DNA of 14,256 nucleotides from Lachnospiraceae bacterium UBA3401 (GTDB lineage: Bacteria > Bacillota > Clostridia > Lachnospirales > Lachnospiraceae), in NCBI GenBank assembly GCA_002358575.1, contig DEPD01000052.1, positions 1 through 14,256 on the forward strand, in the 5' to 3' direction. Made by a program: the position numbers and the translations under genes. The notes beneath the pieces are model-generated. The model had not been told where the DNA came from. It did no database searches and saw only the letters and a list, made by a program, of their open reading frames with translations. Shown piece after piece: positions 1 through 7,200 of the stretch (the first letter of the stretch is position 1; each line of letters begins with the position of its first letter).

Positions 1-182
1 GATATTTCTTCGAGGAGGTATGTCAAAAACCGTAGGCGTAGCGGGCTGCGGCAAGGCTTTTTGGCATGCATAATCGGAGAAACAGCCAAGTCAAGATGCG
101 TCAGTTATTTTCCTACAATTCCTAAGTCCATAAAGTCCCCCCTCGTATCAAATGTTTTTGATTCTGCAACACCACTTATCAT
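1..182. repeat. Non-coding left edge, possible end of a dispersed intergenic repeat
   Basis: No credible gene is seen here. Read on the minus strand, positions 125-115 (CTTAGGAATTG) match exactly the outer arm of the palindrome at 2153-2207 (positions 2207-2197) and resemble the arm at 11340-11332. Further inward there is a GC-rich stretch (31-55) and, on the plus strand, a GAGGAGG run at 12-18. The shared arm suggests this is one end of a longer, related repeat or non-autonomous element whose other end lies outside the window. This is inferred from a short match only. Confidence 0.35.
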
Positions 183-605
183 TTACAGATATTTTTTCAA
201 CTCTGCAATGACAGCCTCATACTCTGCATCAGACAAAGTTTTTCGTTTTGGGTCCATAGCAAATGTACTGCCCCATTCAAATTCGTCTTCCTGATACTTT
301 GGAACCAGGTGAAAATGAAGATGATGCCCTGTATCTCCATATGCGCCATAATTTACTTTATCCGGTGCAAACGCTTTGTGAATCGCCTCCGCAACATGGT
401 TTACATCATGGAAAAATGCATTTCTCTCCGCTTCAGAAAGCTCTGTCATCTCGCTCACATGATGTTTGCTTGCCACAATAACTCTCCCTTTATGGCTCTG
501 CTCCTTAAATAAATAAACTTTTGATGCATCGAACTCACAAATTTTAATACCGAACTTTTCCACCAGTTCACCTTCCATGCAATATGCACAATTATTATCT
601 ATCAT
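183..605 (-). CDS. HIT family (histidine triad) nucleotide hydrolase-like protein
   Basis: The 140-residue protein carries the histidine-triad signature at residues 93-103 (G-H-H-L-H-F-H-L-V-P-K), with H95, H97 and H99 as the triad. Members of this superfamily hydrolyse nucleotide phosphoramidates or dinucleoside polyphosphates in the cytoplasm, with the middle histidine as nucleophile. Length fits the Hint/Fhit-like branches. An N-terminal C-x-x-C pair (C6, C9) could bind zinc, as in some HIT proteins, but no other zinc ligands were assigned. The start at 605 is supported by an AAAGGAGAG ribosome binding site a few bases upstream. The exact substrate cannot be read from the sequence. The gene is the last of the minus-strand genes here and is separated from its upstream neighbour by about 150 bases containing two hairpins. 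Confidence 0.9.
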   Translation of the reverse strand: MIDNNCAYCMEGELVEKFGIKICEFDASKVYLFKEQSHKGRVIVASKHHVSEMTELSEAERNAFFHDVNHVAEAIHKAFAPDKVNYGAYGDTGHHLHFHLVPKYQEDEFEWGSTFAMDPKRKTLSDAEYEAVIAELKKYL

Positions 606-629
606 ACACTACTCTCCTTTCCTTTTTGC

Positions 630-660
630 AGACTCCGAAAGACTATTATTGTCGGAGTCT
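630..660. other. 9-bp hairpin in the leader of the HIT gene
   Basis: AGACTCCGA (630-638) and TCGGAGTCT (652-660) form a perfect 9-bp stem with a 13-base loop. On the minus strand it ends 24 bases before the HIT start codon and is followed by an A-rich rather than a U-rich stretch, so it is not a canonical terminator in that direction. On the plus strand it is followed by a moderately T-rich run, but no plus-strand gene is present. It could be a leader structure or an RNA processing site. Confidence 0.45.
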
Positions 661-728
661 ATTTGTAACATTTTATTGCAAGCGTACGAATTGGTTTTAT
701 ATCAGCAAAGCTAACTCACACACCGCAG

Positions 729-751
729 CAAGAATGCCAATAACATTCTTG
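729..751 (-). other. 8-bp hairpin just after the small unknown gene
   Basis: CAAGAATG (729-736) pairs with CATTCTTG (744-751) around a 7-base loop, starting four bases after the stop codon of the 756-1055 gene. There is no T-tract on the minus strand, so intrinsic termination is doubtful. It may protect the transcript 3' end or attenuate readthrough into the HIT gene. Confidence 0.35.
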
Positions 752-755
752 AAAT

Positions 756-1055
756 CTAAGCATTTGCTGCCAACTTCTGAAAATGCCGTTCCAAGAGCGC
801 CACAACCGCATTTTTATCTTCCATCTTATCCAGTATAACACAGGTACCAAATACATCGTCATACTGATAAATTAGCTTGTATGGATCGCCTTTAATCATA
901 AACTGCGCATCTCCCTCATAGGGTTGAAACACTTCTTTTCCCATTTCCTCAGCAACACTCTGTACAAGCATACGGACTGGTTCAGATGCCCATCCATTGG
1001 TATCAATCACAATCCAACCATCTTCTTCTGTGATCATATTAATCTTATAAAGCAT
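756..1055 (-). CDS. Small conserved-looking protein of unknown function
   Basis: The 99-residue protein is not recognised. It is soluble, with no signal peptide or membrane segment, and has a mixed alpha/beta pattern. It contains several beta-like segments, one reading W-I-V-I-D (residues 14-18) and another L-I-Y-Q-Y-D-D-V-F (61-69), and ends in an amphipathic helix. It is probably a real gene: an AAGGAG ribosome binding site lies about 10 bases before the ATG, codon use resembles its neighbours, and nothing better occupies the space. It lies directly behind the terminator of the uronate operon, so it may be transcribed by readthrough or from a weak promoter that I could not identify. A short family of house-keeping unknowns is as likely as any link to uronate metabolism. 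Confidence 0.65.
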   Translation of the reverse strand: MLYKINMITEEDGWIVIDTNGWASEPVRMLVQSVAEEMGKEVFQPYEGDAQFMIKGDPYKLIYQYDDVFGTCVILDKMEDKNAVVALLERHFQKLAANA

Positions 1056-1083
1056 TATTCAACTGCTCCTTATCTATATCTTT

Positions 1084-1139
1084 GGTGTGCACAAAAAGGC
1101 ATCACATTATATGTGATACCTCCTGTTTTTATGCACACC
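1084..1139 (-). terminator. Rho-independent terminator of the uronate operon, nested in a larger palindrome
   Basis: On the minus strand an almost perfect 10-bp stem (1111-1120 with 1098-1107, one C/A mismatch, TAT loop) is followed by TTTTTG, the form of an intrinsic terminator. It lies about 40 bases after the eda stop codon. The stem is nested inside an outer perfect 8-bp inverted repeat (GGTGTGCA at 1084-1091, TGCACACC at 1132-1139), and A5 and T5 runs between the two also face each other. The whole 56-base segment could therefore fold as one long hairpin, and may terminate in both directions. Confidence 0.8.
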
Positions 1140-1161
1140 TACTTGCTTTTCTACATTTTAC

Positions 1162-2124
1162 CTATTTCTGCACAAGATGAACTGCAAAGCCACCAATCTC
1201 TTCTTCCATATAGATTGCCGTAAGTTTTCCGTTCTTTTCTACAGCAGAGTCCTCTATAAACTTAACATTCTTTACAGACTCCAAATAGTTCTTTGCACGT
1301 GCCACGCTGTTTGTGCCAATCGCAATATGTCCATTAGCGCCGCGCCCCACCTTCTTCATCGCCTCAATTTCAATTCCGGCAAAAATAGAACTGTTTCCTA
1401 TCTTCTTGGTAAATCCAAACAATTCATCATATCTGGAAGCCACTGCATCCGCTGCCGCCTCATCCTCACAATTCACACCAACATGTCTGAGTTCAAAGCC
1501 AAGCATAGTCCGAACTGCTTCCTCTGTAAGTGCCTGAATCTCATCATATTTTCCAGCGACCACAAGGTCTTTTTTGACCATCCAAGAACCGCCACATGCG
1601 ATAATCTTGTCAAATGCAAGATATTCACAGATATTCTTTGCAGAAATACCACCTGTTGGCATAAATTTCATCTGTGTGTAGGGCGCCGCCATAGACTTAA
1701 TCATATTCAAACCGCCTGCTGCTTCCGCGGGAAAAAACTTAACCACTTCAAGACCAAGTTCAATTGCTTGCTCCACATCAGAAGGATTCGATGTACCTGG
1801 TGTAACAGGAACACCCTTGTCAATACAATATTGAACCACCTTTGGATTTAATCCAGGACTTACGATAAATTTCGCACCTGCATTTACTGCACGATCAACC
1901 TGCTCTGTCGTGAGAACAGTGCCTGCACCAACCAACATCTCTGGAAATTCACTCGCCATAATACGAATGGATTCCTCTGCTGCTGCTGTTCGGAATGTTA
2001 CTTCCGCGCAGGGAAGCCCACCCTTGACCAACGCCTCTGCAAGTGGTTTTGCGTCCTTTGCATCATCCAAAACTACAACGGGTACAATGCCTATTTTACT
2101 GATTTTTTCCAATACTTCGTTCAT
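1162..2124 (-). CDS. eda: KDPG/KHG aldolase fused to a C-terminal VOC (glyoxalase-like) domain
   Basis: The enzyme cleaves 2-keto-3-deoxy-6-phosphogluconate to pyruvate and glyceraldehyde 3-phosphate (and may act on 4-hydroxy-2-oxoglutarate), the last step of the operon's pathway. Residues 1-205 are a class I aldolase barrel: E41 in A-E-V-T-F-R-T, the G-A-G-T-V-L phosphate/turn motif at 66-71, P-G-T-S-N-P at 109-114, and the Schiff-base lysine K129 in V-K-F-F-P-A-E. Usual Eda proteins stop near 210 residues. This one continues to 320 with a segment opening H-V-G-V-N and ending G-G-F-A-V-H-L, typical of a VOC-fold domain. I chose the ATG at 2124 because GAGGG at 2130-2134 sits 5 bases before it; an upstream ATG at 2142 has no such site. 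It is the last gene of the operon, 97 bases after the SDR gene, with a palindromic repeat in the gap. Confidence 0.93.
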   Translation of the reverse strand: MNEVLEKISKIGIVPVVVLDDAKDAKPLAEALVKGGLPCAEVTFRTAAAEESIRIMASEFPEMLVGAGTVLTTEQVDRAVNAGAKFIVSPGLNPKVVQYCIDKGVPVTPGTSNPSDVEQAIELGLEVVKFFPAEAAGGLNMIKSMAAPYTQMKFMPTGGISAKNICEYLAFDKIIACGGSWMVKKDLVVAGKYDEIQALTEEAVRTMLGFELRHVGVNCEDEAAADAVASRYDELFGFTKKIGNSSIFAGIEIEAMKKVGRGANGHIAIGTNSVARAKNYLESVKNVKFIEDSAVEKNGKLTAIYMEEEIGGFAVHLVQK

Positions 2125-2152
2125 ATTTTCCCTCATTTCCATGTATGAATGC

Positions 2153-2207
2153 CTAAGGAGCTGTTCATAAGTTACTCGTCACAAGTAATTTTTGAACAAT
2201 TCCTAAG
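2153..2207. repeat. Imperfect palindromic intergenic repeat (copy 1)
   Basis: The segment starts CTAAGGAGCTGTTCA and ends TGAACAATTCCTAAG, an imperfect 15-bp inverted repeat with 12 matching positions. Inner segments (about 2169-2176 and 2184-2191) can extend the stem. The outer arm recurs at 11302-11340 and at 115-125. It lies between the SDR and eda genes inside the operon, so the transcript carries a long hairpin there that could affect the relative level of eda mRNA. It behaves like a dispersed REP- or MITE-type element. Confidence 0.6.
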
Positions 2208-2221
2208 AATTTATTTTTGTG

Positions 2222-3025
2222 TTATTGAGGCTGCTTTCCAATGTAAGCAAGAATACCGCCATCAACATACAGTATATGTCCATTTACACCGTTTGATGCT
2301 TCTGACGCAAGGAAAACAGCAGGACCACCGAGTTCCTCTGCCTGCAGCCATCTGTTTGCTGGTGTCTTTGCACAGATAAAAGTATCAAATGGGTGTCTGC
2401 TTCCATCCGGCTGACGCTCACGCAACGGCGCTGTCTGCGGTGTCTCAATATAGCCAGGTCCAATGCCGTTGCACTGAATATTATATCCGCCATACTCAGA
2501 ACAAATATTCTTTGTAAGCATTTTCAATCCACCCTTTGCAGCCGCATATGCAGAAACGGTCTCACGACCAAGTTCGGACATCATAGAACAAATATTGATA
2601 ATCTTACCATGTCCCTTCTTAATCATAGAAGGGATTACTGCCTTAGATACGATAAACGGTGCATTTAAATCCACATCAATCACCTGTCTAAACTCTGCTG
2701 CTGTCATCTCGCACATAGGGATTCTCTTGATAATACCTGCATTGTTTACCAGCACATCAATCACGCCGACTTCCTTCTCAATCGCAGCAACCATTTCATT
2801 TACAGCATCCTCATTTGTGACATCACACACATAACCATGTGCGTCAATGCCTTCTTCTTTATATGCCGCCACGCCTTTGTCCACAAGTTCCTGTTTAATG
2901 TCATTAAATACAATTGTCGCGCCTGCATTTGCCATTGCCTTTGCGATAGCAAATCCAATACCATAAGAGGCACCTGTCACAAGAGCGATTTTGCCTTCCA
3001 GTGAAAATGGATTTGTGTTTGCCAT
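2222..3025 (-). CDS. SDR-family keto-uronate/gluconate dehydrogenase (KduD or gluconate 5-dehydrogenase-like)
   Basis: The 267-residue protein is a classical short-chain dehydrogenase. It has the cofactor motif T-G-A-S-Y-G-I-G at 17-24, N-N-A-G at 94-97, and the catalytic set N121, S147, Y160 and K164 (Y-A-A-A-K). D42 after the second strand suggests preference for NAD(H). The closest relatives by eye are KduD (2-dehydro-3-deoxygluconate 5-dehydrogenase, which joins 4,5-unsaturated uronate breakdown to KDG) and enzymes labelled gluconate 5-dehydrogenase. An SDR-type fructuronate reductase is a third possibility. Its place between kdgK and eda fits any enzyme producing KDG or a precursor. AGGAGG lies 9 bases before the ATG, and the gene follows kdgK after 33 bases. 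I leave the symbol empty because the substrate is not decided by sequence. Confidence 0.9.
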   Translation of the reverse strand: MANTNPFSLEGKIALVTGASYGIGFAIAKAMANAGATIVFNDIKQELVDKGVAAYKEEGIDAHGYVCDVTNEDAVNEMVAAIEKEVGVIDVLVNNAGIIKRIPMCEMTAAEFRQVIDVDLNAPFIVSKAVIPSMIKKGHGKIINICSMMSELGRETVSAYAAAKGGLKMLTKNICSEYGGYNIQCNGIGPGYIETPQTAPLRERQPDGSRHPFDTFICAKTPANRWLQAEELGGPAVFLASEASNGVNGHILYVDGGILAYIGKQPQ

Positions 3026-3058
3026 GATTCTTTTCCTCCTAATTTAAAAATTTATTAT

Positions 3059-4093
3059 CTAGCGCTGTACACGTCCAGAAGCATCGCCGCCTGCAAGCGT
3101 TTCCACTTCTTTTCTTGATACCAAGTTAAAATCTCCCGGAATTGTGTGCTTCAACGCAGATGCCGCCACACCAAATTCCAGTGCAGCCTTGAAATCCTTG
3201 CCGTCTAGCAGTCCGCAAATCACACCGCCCGCAAAGGAATCACCGCCACCAACACGGTCTACAATTGGATGAATACTGTATTCTTTTGAATGATAAAACT
3301 CTTTTGTATCTCTGGAGTAGATACATGCAGACCAGCCATTGTCAGATGCCGAATGACTTACTCTAAGAGAGGAAATGCAGTACTCAAAGTTGTAATCTGC
3401 CACCATCTGCTCAAAAATAGACTTATAACCCGCAAGCTCAAGGTCTCCGCTCGTCACATCTGTATTGCCTGGCTTATAGCCCAAAACAAGCTCTGCATCC
3501 TCCTCATTTCCAATGCAGACATCAACATACTGCATCAGATTTTTCATAATCTTCTGCGCCTTCTCTGAGGACCACAATTTCTTTCTGAAATTCAAATCCA
3601 CAGAAACCTTCACCCCATGTTTCTTAGCCGCTTTTAAAGCTTCCTCTGTGAGTACTGCTGCGGCGTCAGATACTGCTGGTGTAATCCCTGTAAAATGGAA
3701 CCAATCAACCCCTTCAAAAATTTTGTCAAAATCAAAGTCAGCCGCTGTCGCAGTAGAGATAGATGAATGTGCTCTGTCATACACAACCTTGGAAGGTCTC
3801 ATTGCAGAACCGGATTCCAGATAATAAATTCCCAGACGCTCCCCGCACTTTGCAATGTTCTGTGTCCCCACGCCATACTTTCTCAGTGCTGCAATCGCAC
3901 ATTCTCCCAGCTCATTATCAGGAACTGCTGTCACAAAGCTTGCATCGTGTCCATAGTTTGCCAGTGATACAGCCACATTTGCCTCGCCGCCTCCATAGTT
4001 GATGTCAAACTCATCCGCCTGAATGAACTTCTCGTTGTTGGGTGTAGAGAGTCTCAACATAATCTCGCCCATAGTTACTACTTTTTTTGCCAT
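3059..4093 (-). CDS. kdgK: 2-keto-3-deoxygluconate kinase (PfkB family)
   Basis: This cytoplasmic sugar kinase phosphorylates KDG, the product of altronate dehydratase, to KDPG with ATP. The 344-residue protein shows the PfkB pattern: an N-terminal G-E-I-M-L-R segment (8-13), the first signature G-G-G-E-A-N-V-A-V at 34-42, Y-D-R-A-H-S in the substrate region, and the second signature D-R-V-G-G-G-D-S-F-A-G-G at 279-290 with D285 as the catalytic base. The more usual D-T-x-G-A-G-D is changed to D-R-V-G-G-G-D, a variant common in clostridial KDG kinases. The start has GGAGG 9 bases upstream, inside a hairpin loop (see 4094-4123). It sits 70 bases after uxaA, the largest gap but one in the operon. 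Another PfkB substrate is possible, but the context strongly favours KDG. Confidence 0.93.
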   Translation of the reverse strand: MAKKVVTMGEIMLRLSTPNNEKFIQADEFDINYGGGEANVAVSLANYGHDASFVTAVPDNELGECAIAALRKYGVGTQNIAKCGERLGIYYLESGSAMRPSKVVYDRAHSSISTATAADFDFDKIFEGVDWFHFTGITPAVSDAAAVLTEEALKAAKKHGVKVSVDLNFRKKLWSSEKAQKIMKNLMQYVDVCIGNEEDAELVLGYKPGNTDVTSGDLELAGYKSIFEQMVADYNFEYCISSLRVSHSASDNGWSACIYSRDTKEFYHSKEYSIHPIVDRVGGGDSFAGGVICGLLDGKDFKAALEFGVAASALKHTIPGDFNLVSRKEVETLAGGDASGRVQR

Positions 4094-4123
4094 GATATCA
4101 TTCCTCCATTTATTTATGATATC
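4094..4123 (-). promoter_or_regulatory. Hairpin presenting the kdgK ribosome binding site in its loop
   Basis: GATATCAT (4094-4101) and ATGATATC (4116-4123) are perfect 8-bp inverted repeats separated by 14 bases. In the minus-strand mRNA the loop contains the GGAGG ribosome binding site of kdgK, and the stem ends directly at the AUG. Such a structure could tune or gate kdgK translation. It could equally be a DNA palindrome bound by a protein. The pairing is seen in the sequence; the function is inferred. Confidence 0.5.
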
Positions 4124-4163
4124 CCCAAAGGCATCTTGATCAAAGCCCTTGAAAATACAATAT

Positions 4164-5645
4164 TTACAGTGTCACACCCTGCTTAAAGATTGCCATATCA
4201 TGGAATCCCGCAAGTTCGCTCTTGACTTCCTTTCCAGAAGCCACCGCCACAACCTCATCAAACAGCCGCTGTCCTGTCACCTCCAGGCTTTCCCCTTCCG
4301 CGACAACCCCGGCATTAAAGTCAATCCAATTGTTCTTTTTGCCTGCAAGGTTTGAGTTACTTGAAATTTTCATCGTTGGCACTGGACACGCAAACGGTGT
4401 GCCGCGCCCTGTTGTAAACAGTACAATGTGCGCGCCGCTCGCTGCAAGCGCTGTTGCCGCCACAAGGTCATTTCCAGGCGCGCTTAGCAGATTTAACCCT
4501 GAAGTTTTTACTGTCTCTCCATAGGCAAGCACACCCTTTACAATCGCGGTCCCTGACTTTTGTGTACAGCCAAGAGATTTGTCCTCCAATGTAGAGATAC
4601 CGCCTTTTTTATTTCCCGGTGAAGGATTCTCATAAATTGTCTGATTGTGGCTTTTAAAATAATTCTTAAAATCGTTTATCAAATCAACTGTTTTGTGGAA
4701 CAATTCCTCATTCGCACAGCGATTCATAAGTATTGTCTCCGCGCCAAACATTTCTGGCACTTCTGTGAGAATTGTCGTTCCCTTCTTGCTGATAAGAATG
4801 TCAGAAAAACGCCCCACAGTAGGATTTGCTGTAATCCCTGAGAATCCATCGCTGCCGCCGCATTTCATACCAACGACAAGCTTAGAGACACTGATAGGCT
4901 CCCGCTTGAATGATGCGGCATACTCCGCAAGTCCTGCTACAATCTTGACACCCTCAGCAATCTCGTCATCGCTCTCCTGCGCTACAAGAAACTTTACCCT
5001 GTCAGGATTGATCTCTCCCAGATATCCTTTCAATACATCAATGTTACTGTTTTCACAACCCAGTCCAAGTACCAGCACACCGCCAGCATTAGGGTGTTGA
5101 ATCAAATTTGCAAGAATCTGTCTTGTGTGTTCCTGATCGTCTCCCATTTGAGAACATCCATATGGATGTGGAAAAGCACACACTGCCTCAATATTTTCCC
5201 GCACAAGCCCTTGAGAAAGCTCTGCAATCTTGCTCGCTACATTGTTCACGCAGCCAACTGTGGGGATAATCCAAATTTCGTTTCTTACGCCGACTTTGTC
5301 GTTTTCACGATTGTATCCCATAAAAGTGACATCCTCGGTAACTTTTTCCTCGACAAGTTCTGGCTCATAACTATAATCAAGCAAATCGCCTAATCCTGTC
5401 TTTAAATTATGTGTATGAATCCAATCGCCTTTTTTTACAGCAGCAGTCGCATTCCCAATGCGAAAACCATACTTGACCACAGGAATACCCTCCGCAATAT
5501 CCGCAAGCGCAAATTTATGTCCTGCTGGAATTTCCGCGGTTGTTGTCACTTCTACATCACCCACATGCACTGTAGTGTTTGCCGGAAGCACTTCCAACGC
5601 CACAGCTACATTGTCATTTTCATTGATTTTTATAAATTTTGCCAT
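4164..5645 (-). CDS. uxaA: Altronate dehydratase
   Basis: The enzyme dehydrates D-altronate to 2-keto-3-deoxy-D-gluconate in galacturonate catabolism; the family is an Fe(II)-dependent lyase. The 493-residue length matches full-length UxaA. The N-terminal part (about 1-90) is a SAF domain with the H-T-H-N-L motif at 77-81. The long C-terminal domain carries the family's conserved cysteine and histidine clusters, visible as H-P-Y-G-C-S-Q, G-L-G-C-E-N and M-K-C-G-G-S-D-G-F-S-G. No truncation or missing block is apparent. AAAGGA lies 8 bases before the ATG, and the gene begins 23 bases after uxaB ends, so the two are co-transcribed. A related galactarate dehydratase has similar architecture, but pairing with uxaB makes altronate the likely substrate. 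Confidence 0.96.
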   Translation of the reverse strand: MAKFIKINENDNVAVALEVLPANTTVHVGDVEVTTTAEIPAGHKFALADIAEGIPVVKYGFRIGNATAAVKKGDWIHTHNLKTGLGDLLDYSYEPELVEEKVTEDVTFMGYNRENDKVGVRNEIWIIPTVGCVNNVASKIAELSQGLVRENIEAVCAFPHPYGCSQMGDDQEHTRQILANLIQHPNAGGVLVLGLGCENSNIDVLKGYLGEINPDRVKFLVAQESDDEIAEGVKIVAGLAEYAASFKREPISVSKLVVGMKCGGSDGFSGITANPTVGRFSDILISKKGTTILTEVPEMFGAETILMNRCANEELFHKTVDLINDFKNYFKSHNQTIYENPSPGNKKGGISTLEDKSLGCTQKSGTAIVKGVLAYGETVKTSGLNLLSAPGNDLVAATALAASGAHIVLFTTGRGTPFACPVPTMKISSNSNLAGKKNNWIDFNAGVVAEGESLEVTGQRLFDEVVAVASGKEVKSELAGFHDMAIFKQGVTL

Positions 5646-5668
5646 GTTCTATTCCTTTATTTAAAATC

Positions 5669-7132
5669 TCAAAAATTCTTCTCGATAGCCTTTCTCATGC
5701 CAAGTGTTCTAATATCTTCCAGATAAGAGGTCACTGCATCCGCAAGTCCCGCTACCTGTGTCAAATCCTGCCCATGAAAATCCACATTGCTCAGATATGC
5801 TTGTACAAACTCTGCAGAAGTTTTTTCGCTGTTTGCAGCAAAAAATTCCAATACCACCATGTCGTCCATAATGTTGTACTCCTGACCATCTCTGTGGCCA
5901 ATCAACGCTTTCTCACGAATCTCATTTCCAGTGTAAAACGCCATCAAAGCAGCGATAGAGAATGTCAAATGCTTTGGCAGTTCTCCTTTTCTCTTCACAT
6001 AGCCAAGCAAGGAAGGCATACATCTAGCCCGCCATTTAGAGACTGAATTTAATGAGATGGAGAGCAATGCATGTTTAATGTATGGATTTCTAAATCTTCC
6101 ATCCACCGCCTCTGCAAAGTCGAGCAAATCCTGTTTTGGCAAATCGAGTGTCGGAATCACCTCGTCATAGATGGTCTTGTGCATAAAATCACCAATGATT
6201 GCATCCTCCATAGACTCTTTCACATAGTCATTTCCAGCCAAATAAGAAGCGAGTACAAAAGAAGTATGTGCACCGTTTAAAATGCGAACTTTTCTCTGCT
6301 TATAAGGTTTCTGATTGTCTGTAAAAATCACAGGACAGCCAGCAGCCGGCAGTGGAAATTCCTCGCTGATATCTTTCTCACTCTCAATCACCCACAAACC
6401 AAATGGTTCTGCCGTCACCACAATATTATCTCTATATCCAAATTCTTCCCAAAGCGTCTCTGCATCCCCTCTCGGATATCCTGTAACAATGCGGTCAACC
6501 AACGTTGATGTAAAGACACATGCGTCATTAAGCCAAGTAAGAAAACCTTCTTCAAGATTCCAAAGCTTTGCAAACTGGACAACACACTCTTTTAAATGAA
6601 TCCCATTGTCATCAATCAATTCTACTGGCAGAATCACAAGTCCTTTGTCTGCTGCATCGTGAAAATATGTATACCTTGTATAGAGGAATTTGCAGAGTTT
6701 ACCTGGATATGTTTTTGGCGGTTCATATTCAAATTTATCGGAATCATCAAAAACAATCCCTGCTTCTGTGGTGTTTGATACAATATATCTCAGGGAATCT
6801 AATGTGGCATACGCGCTATATTTCTCATACTCGTCATAGGCATCCACCACATCAGCGACACTTGTCACCACTCTCTTAATCACTTTGGACTCCCCGTCAA
6901 CCATTCCCCTTAGACATACCGTATACTGACAGTCCTGATCGTGGAACATGTTCAAGATCCCAGCGCCATCAATTGGTTTCACCAATACAATGTCACCATC
7001 AAACTTTCCAGCTTCATTCGCAATGTCAATAAAATAGTCAACAAATGCACGTAAGAAGTTTCCCTCGCCAAACTGAAGTACTTTAATAGGTCTTTGTTTT
7101 TTTCTGGTCTTTGCCGCATTTAATAATTCCAT
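5669..7132 (-). CDS. uxaB: Tagaturonate reductase (altronate oxidoreductase)
   Basis: This NADH-dependent enzyme reduces D-tagaturonate, formed from galacturonate by UxaC, to D-altronate. The 487-residue protein belongs to the long-chain mannitol dehydrogenase family. It has an N-terminal Rossmann entry V-L-Q-F-G-E-G-N-F-L-R-A-F (18-30), and the family catalytic block K-V-R-I-L-N-G-A-H at 281-289 supplies K281, N286 and H289. Length and motifs agree with UxaB rather than with fructuronate reductase UxuB, although these are close relatives. It is the first gene of the operon, with an AGGAGA site 8 bases before the ATG and a leader of about 67 bases from the predicted start point. Neither uxaC nor a uronate transporter is in the window. 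Confidence 0.94.
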   Translation of the reverse strand: MELLNAAKTRKKQRPIKVLQFGEGNFLRAFVDYFIDIANEAGKFDGDIVLVKPIDGAGILNMFHDQDCQYTVCLRGMVDGESKVIKRVVTSVADVVDAYDEYEKYSAYATLDSLRYIVSNTTEAGIVFDDSDKFEYEPPKTYPGKLCKFLYTRYTYFHDAADKGLVILPVELIDDNGIHLKECVVQFAKLWNLEEGFLTWLNDACVFTSTLVDRIVTGYPRGDAETLWEEFGYRDNIVVTAEPFGLWVIESEKDISEEFPLPAAGCPVIFTDNQKPYKQRKVRILNGAHTSFVLASYLAGNDYVKESMEDAIIGDFMHKTIYDEVIPTLDLPKQDLLDFAEAVDGRFRNPYIKHALLSISLNSVSKWRARCMPSLLGYVKRKGELPKHLTFSIAALMAFYTGNEIREKALIGHRDGQEYNIMDDMVVLEFFAANSEKTSAEFVQAYLSNVDFHGQDLTQVAGLADAVTSYLEDIRTLGMRKAIEKNF

Positions 7133-7161
7133 ACTATTATCTCCTATTATTTTTTATTGGC

Positions 7162-7177
7162 TGTTCTGTACAGCACA
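7162..7177. promoter_or_regulatory. Second palindrome in the uxaB leader
   Basis: TGTTCTGTACAGCACA is a 16-bp palindrome with one mismatched pair and a perfect CTGTACAG core. Its centre is 23 bp, about two helical turns, downstream of the centre of the operator candidate at 7185-7200. It could be an auxiliary operator or a small leader hairpin. Weak on its own. Confidence 0.35.
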
Positions 7178-7184
7178 ACTTTTT

Positions 7185-7200
7185 TTGTAAGTGCTTACAA
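7185..7200. promoter_or_regulatory. Candidate operator of the uronate operon (LacI/CcpA-like palindrome)
   Basis: TTGTAAGTGCTTACAA has perfect 7-bp arms (TTGTAAG/CTTACAA) around a central TG. The shape matches LacI-family and catabolite-response (cre) operators apart from TG instead of the usual central CG. It begins five bases after the -10 box at 7206-7211, so it covers the expected transcription start, the classic place for a repressor. Which protein binds it cannot be told; a uronate-responsive LacI-type repressor or CcpA are the natural candidates. Confidence 0.65.

Noticed and set aside
20..73. 17-residue frame starting ATG right after GAGGAGG at the left edge
   Set aside because: The SD-like run is only one or two bases from the ATG, too close for use, and the frame is very short inside a repeat-like segment.
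1177..1851. Long plus-strand frame of 224 codons opposite eda
   Set aside because: It is cysteine- and histidine-rich, has no family features or ribosome binding site, and is antisense to a well-supported aldolase gene.
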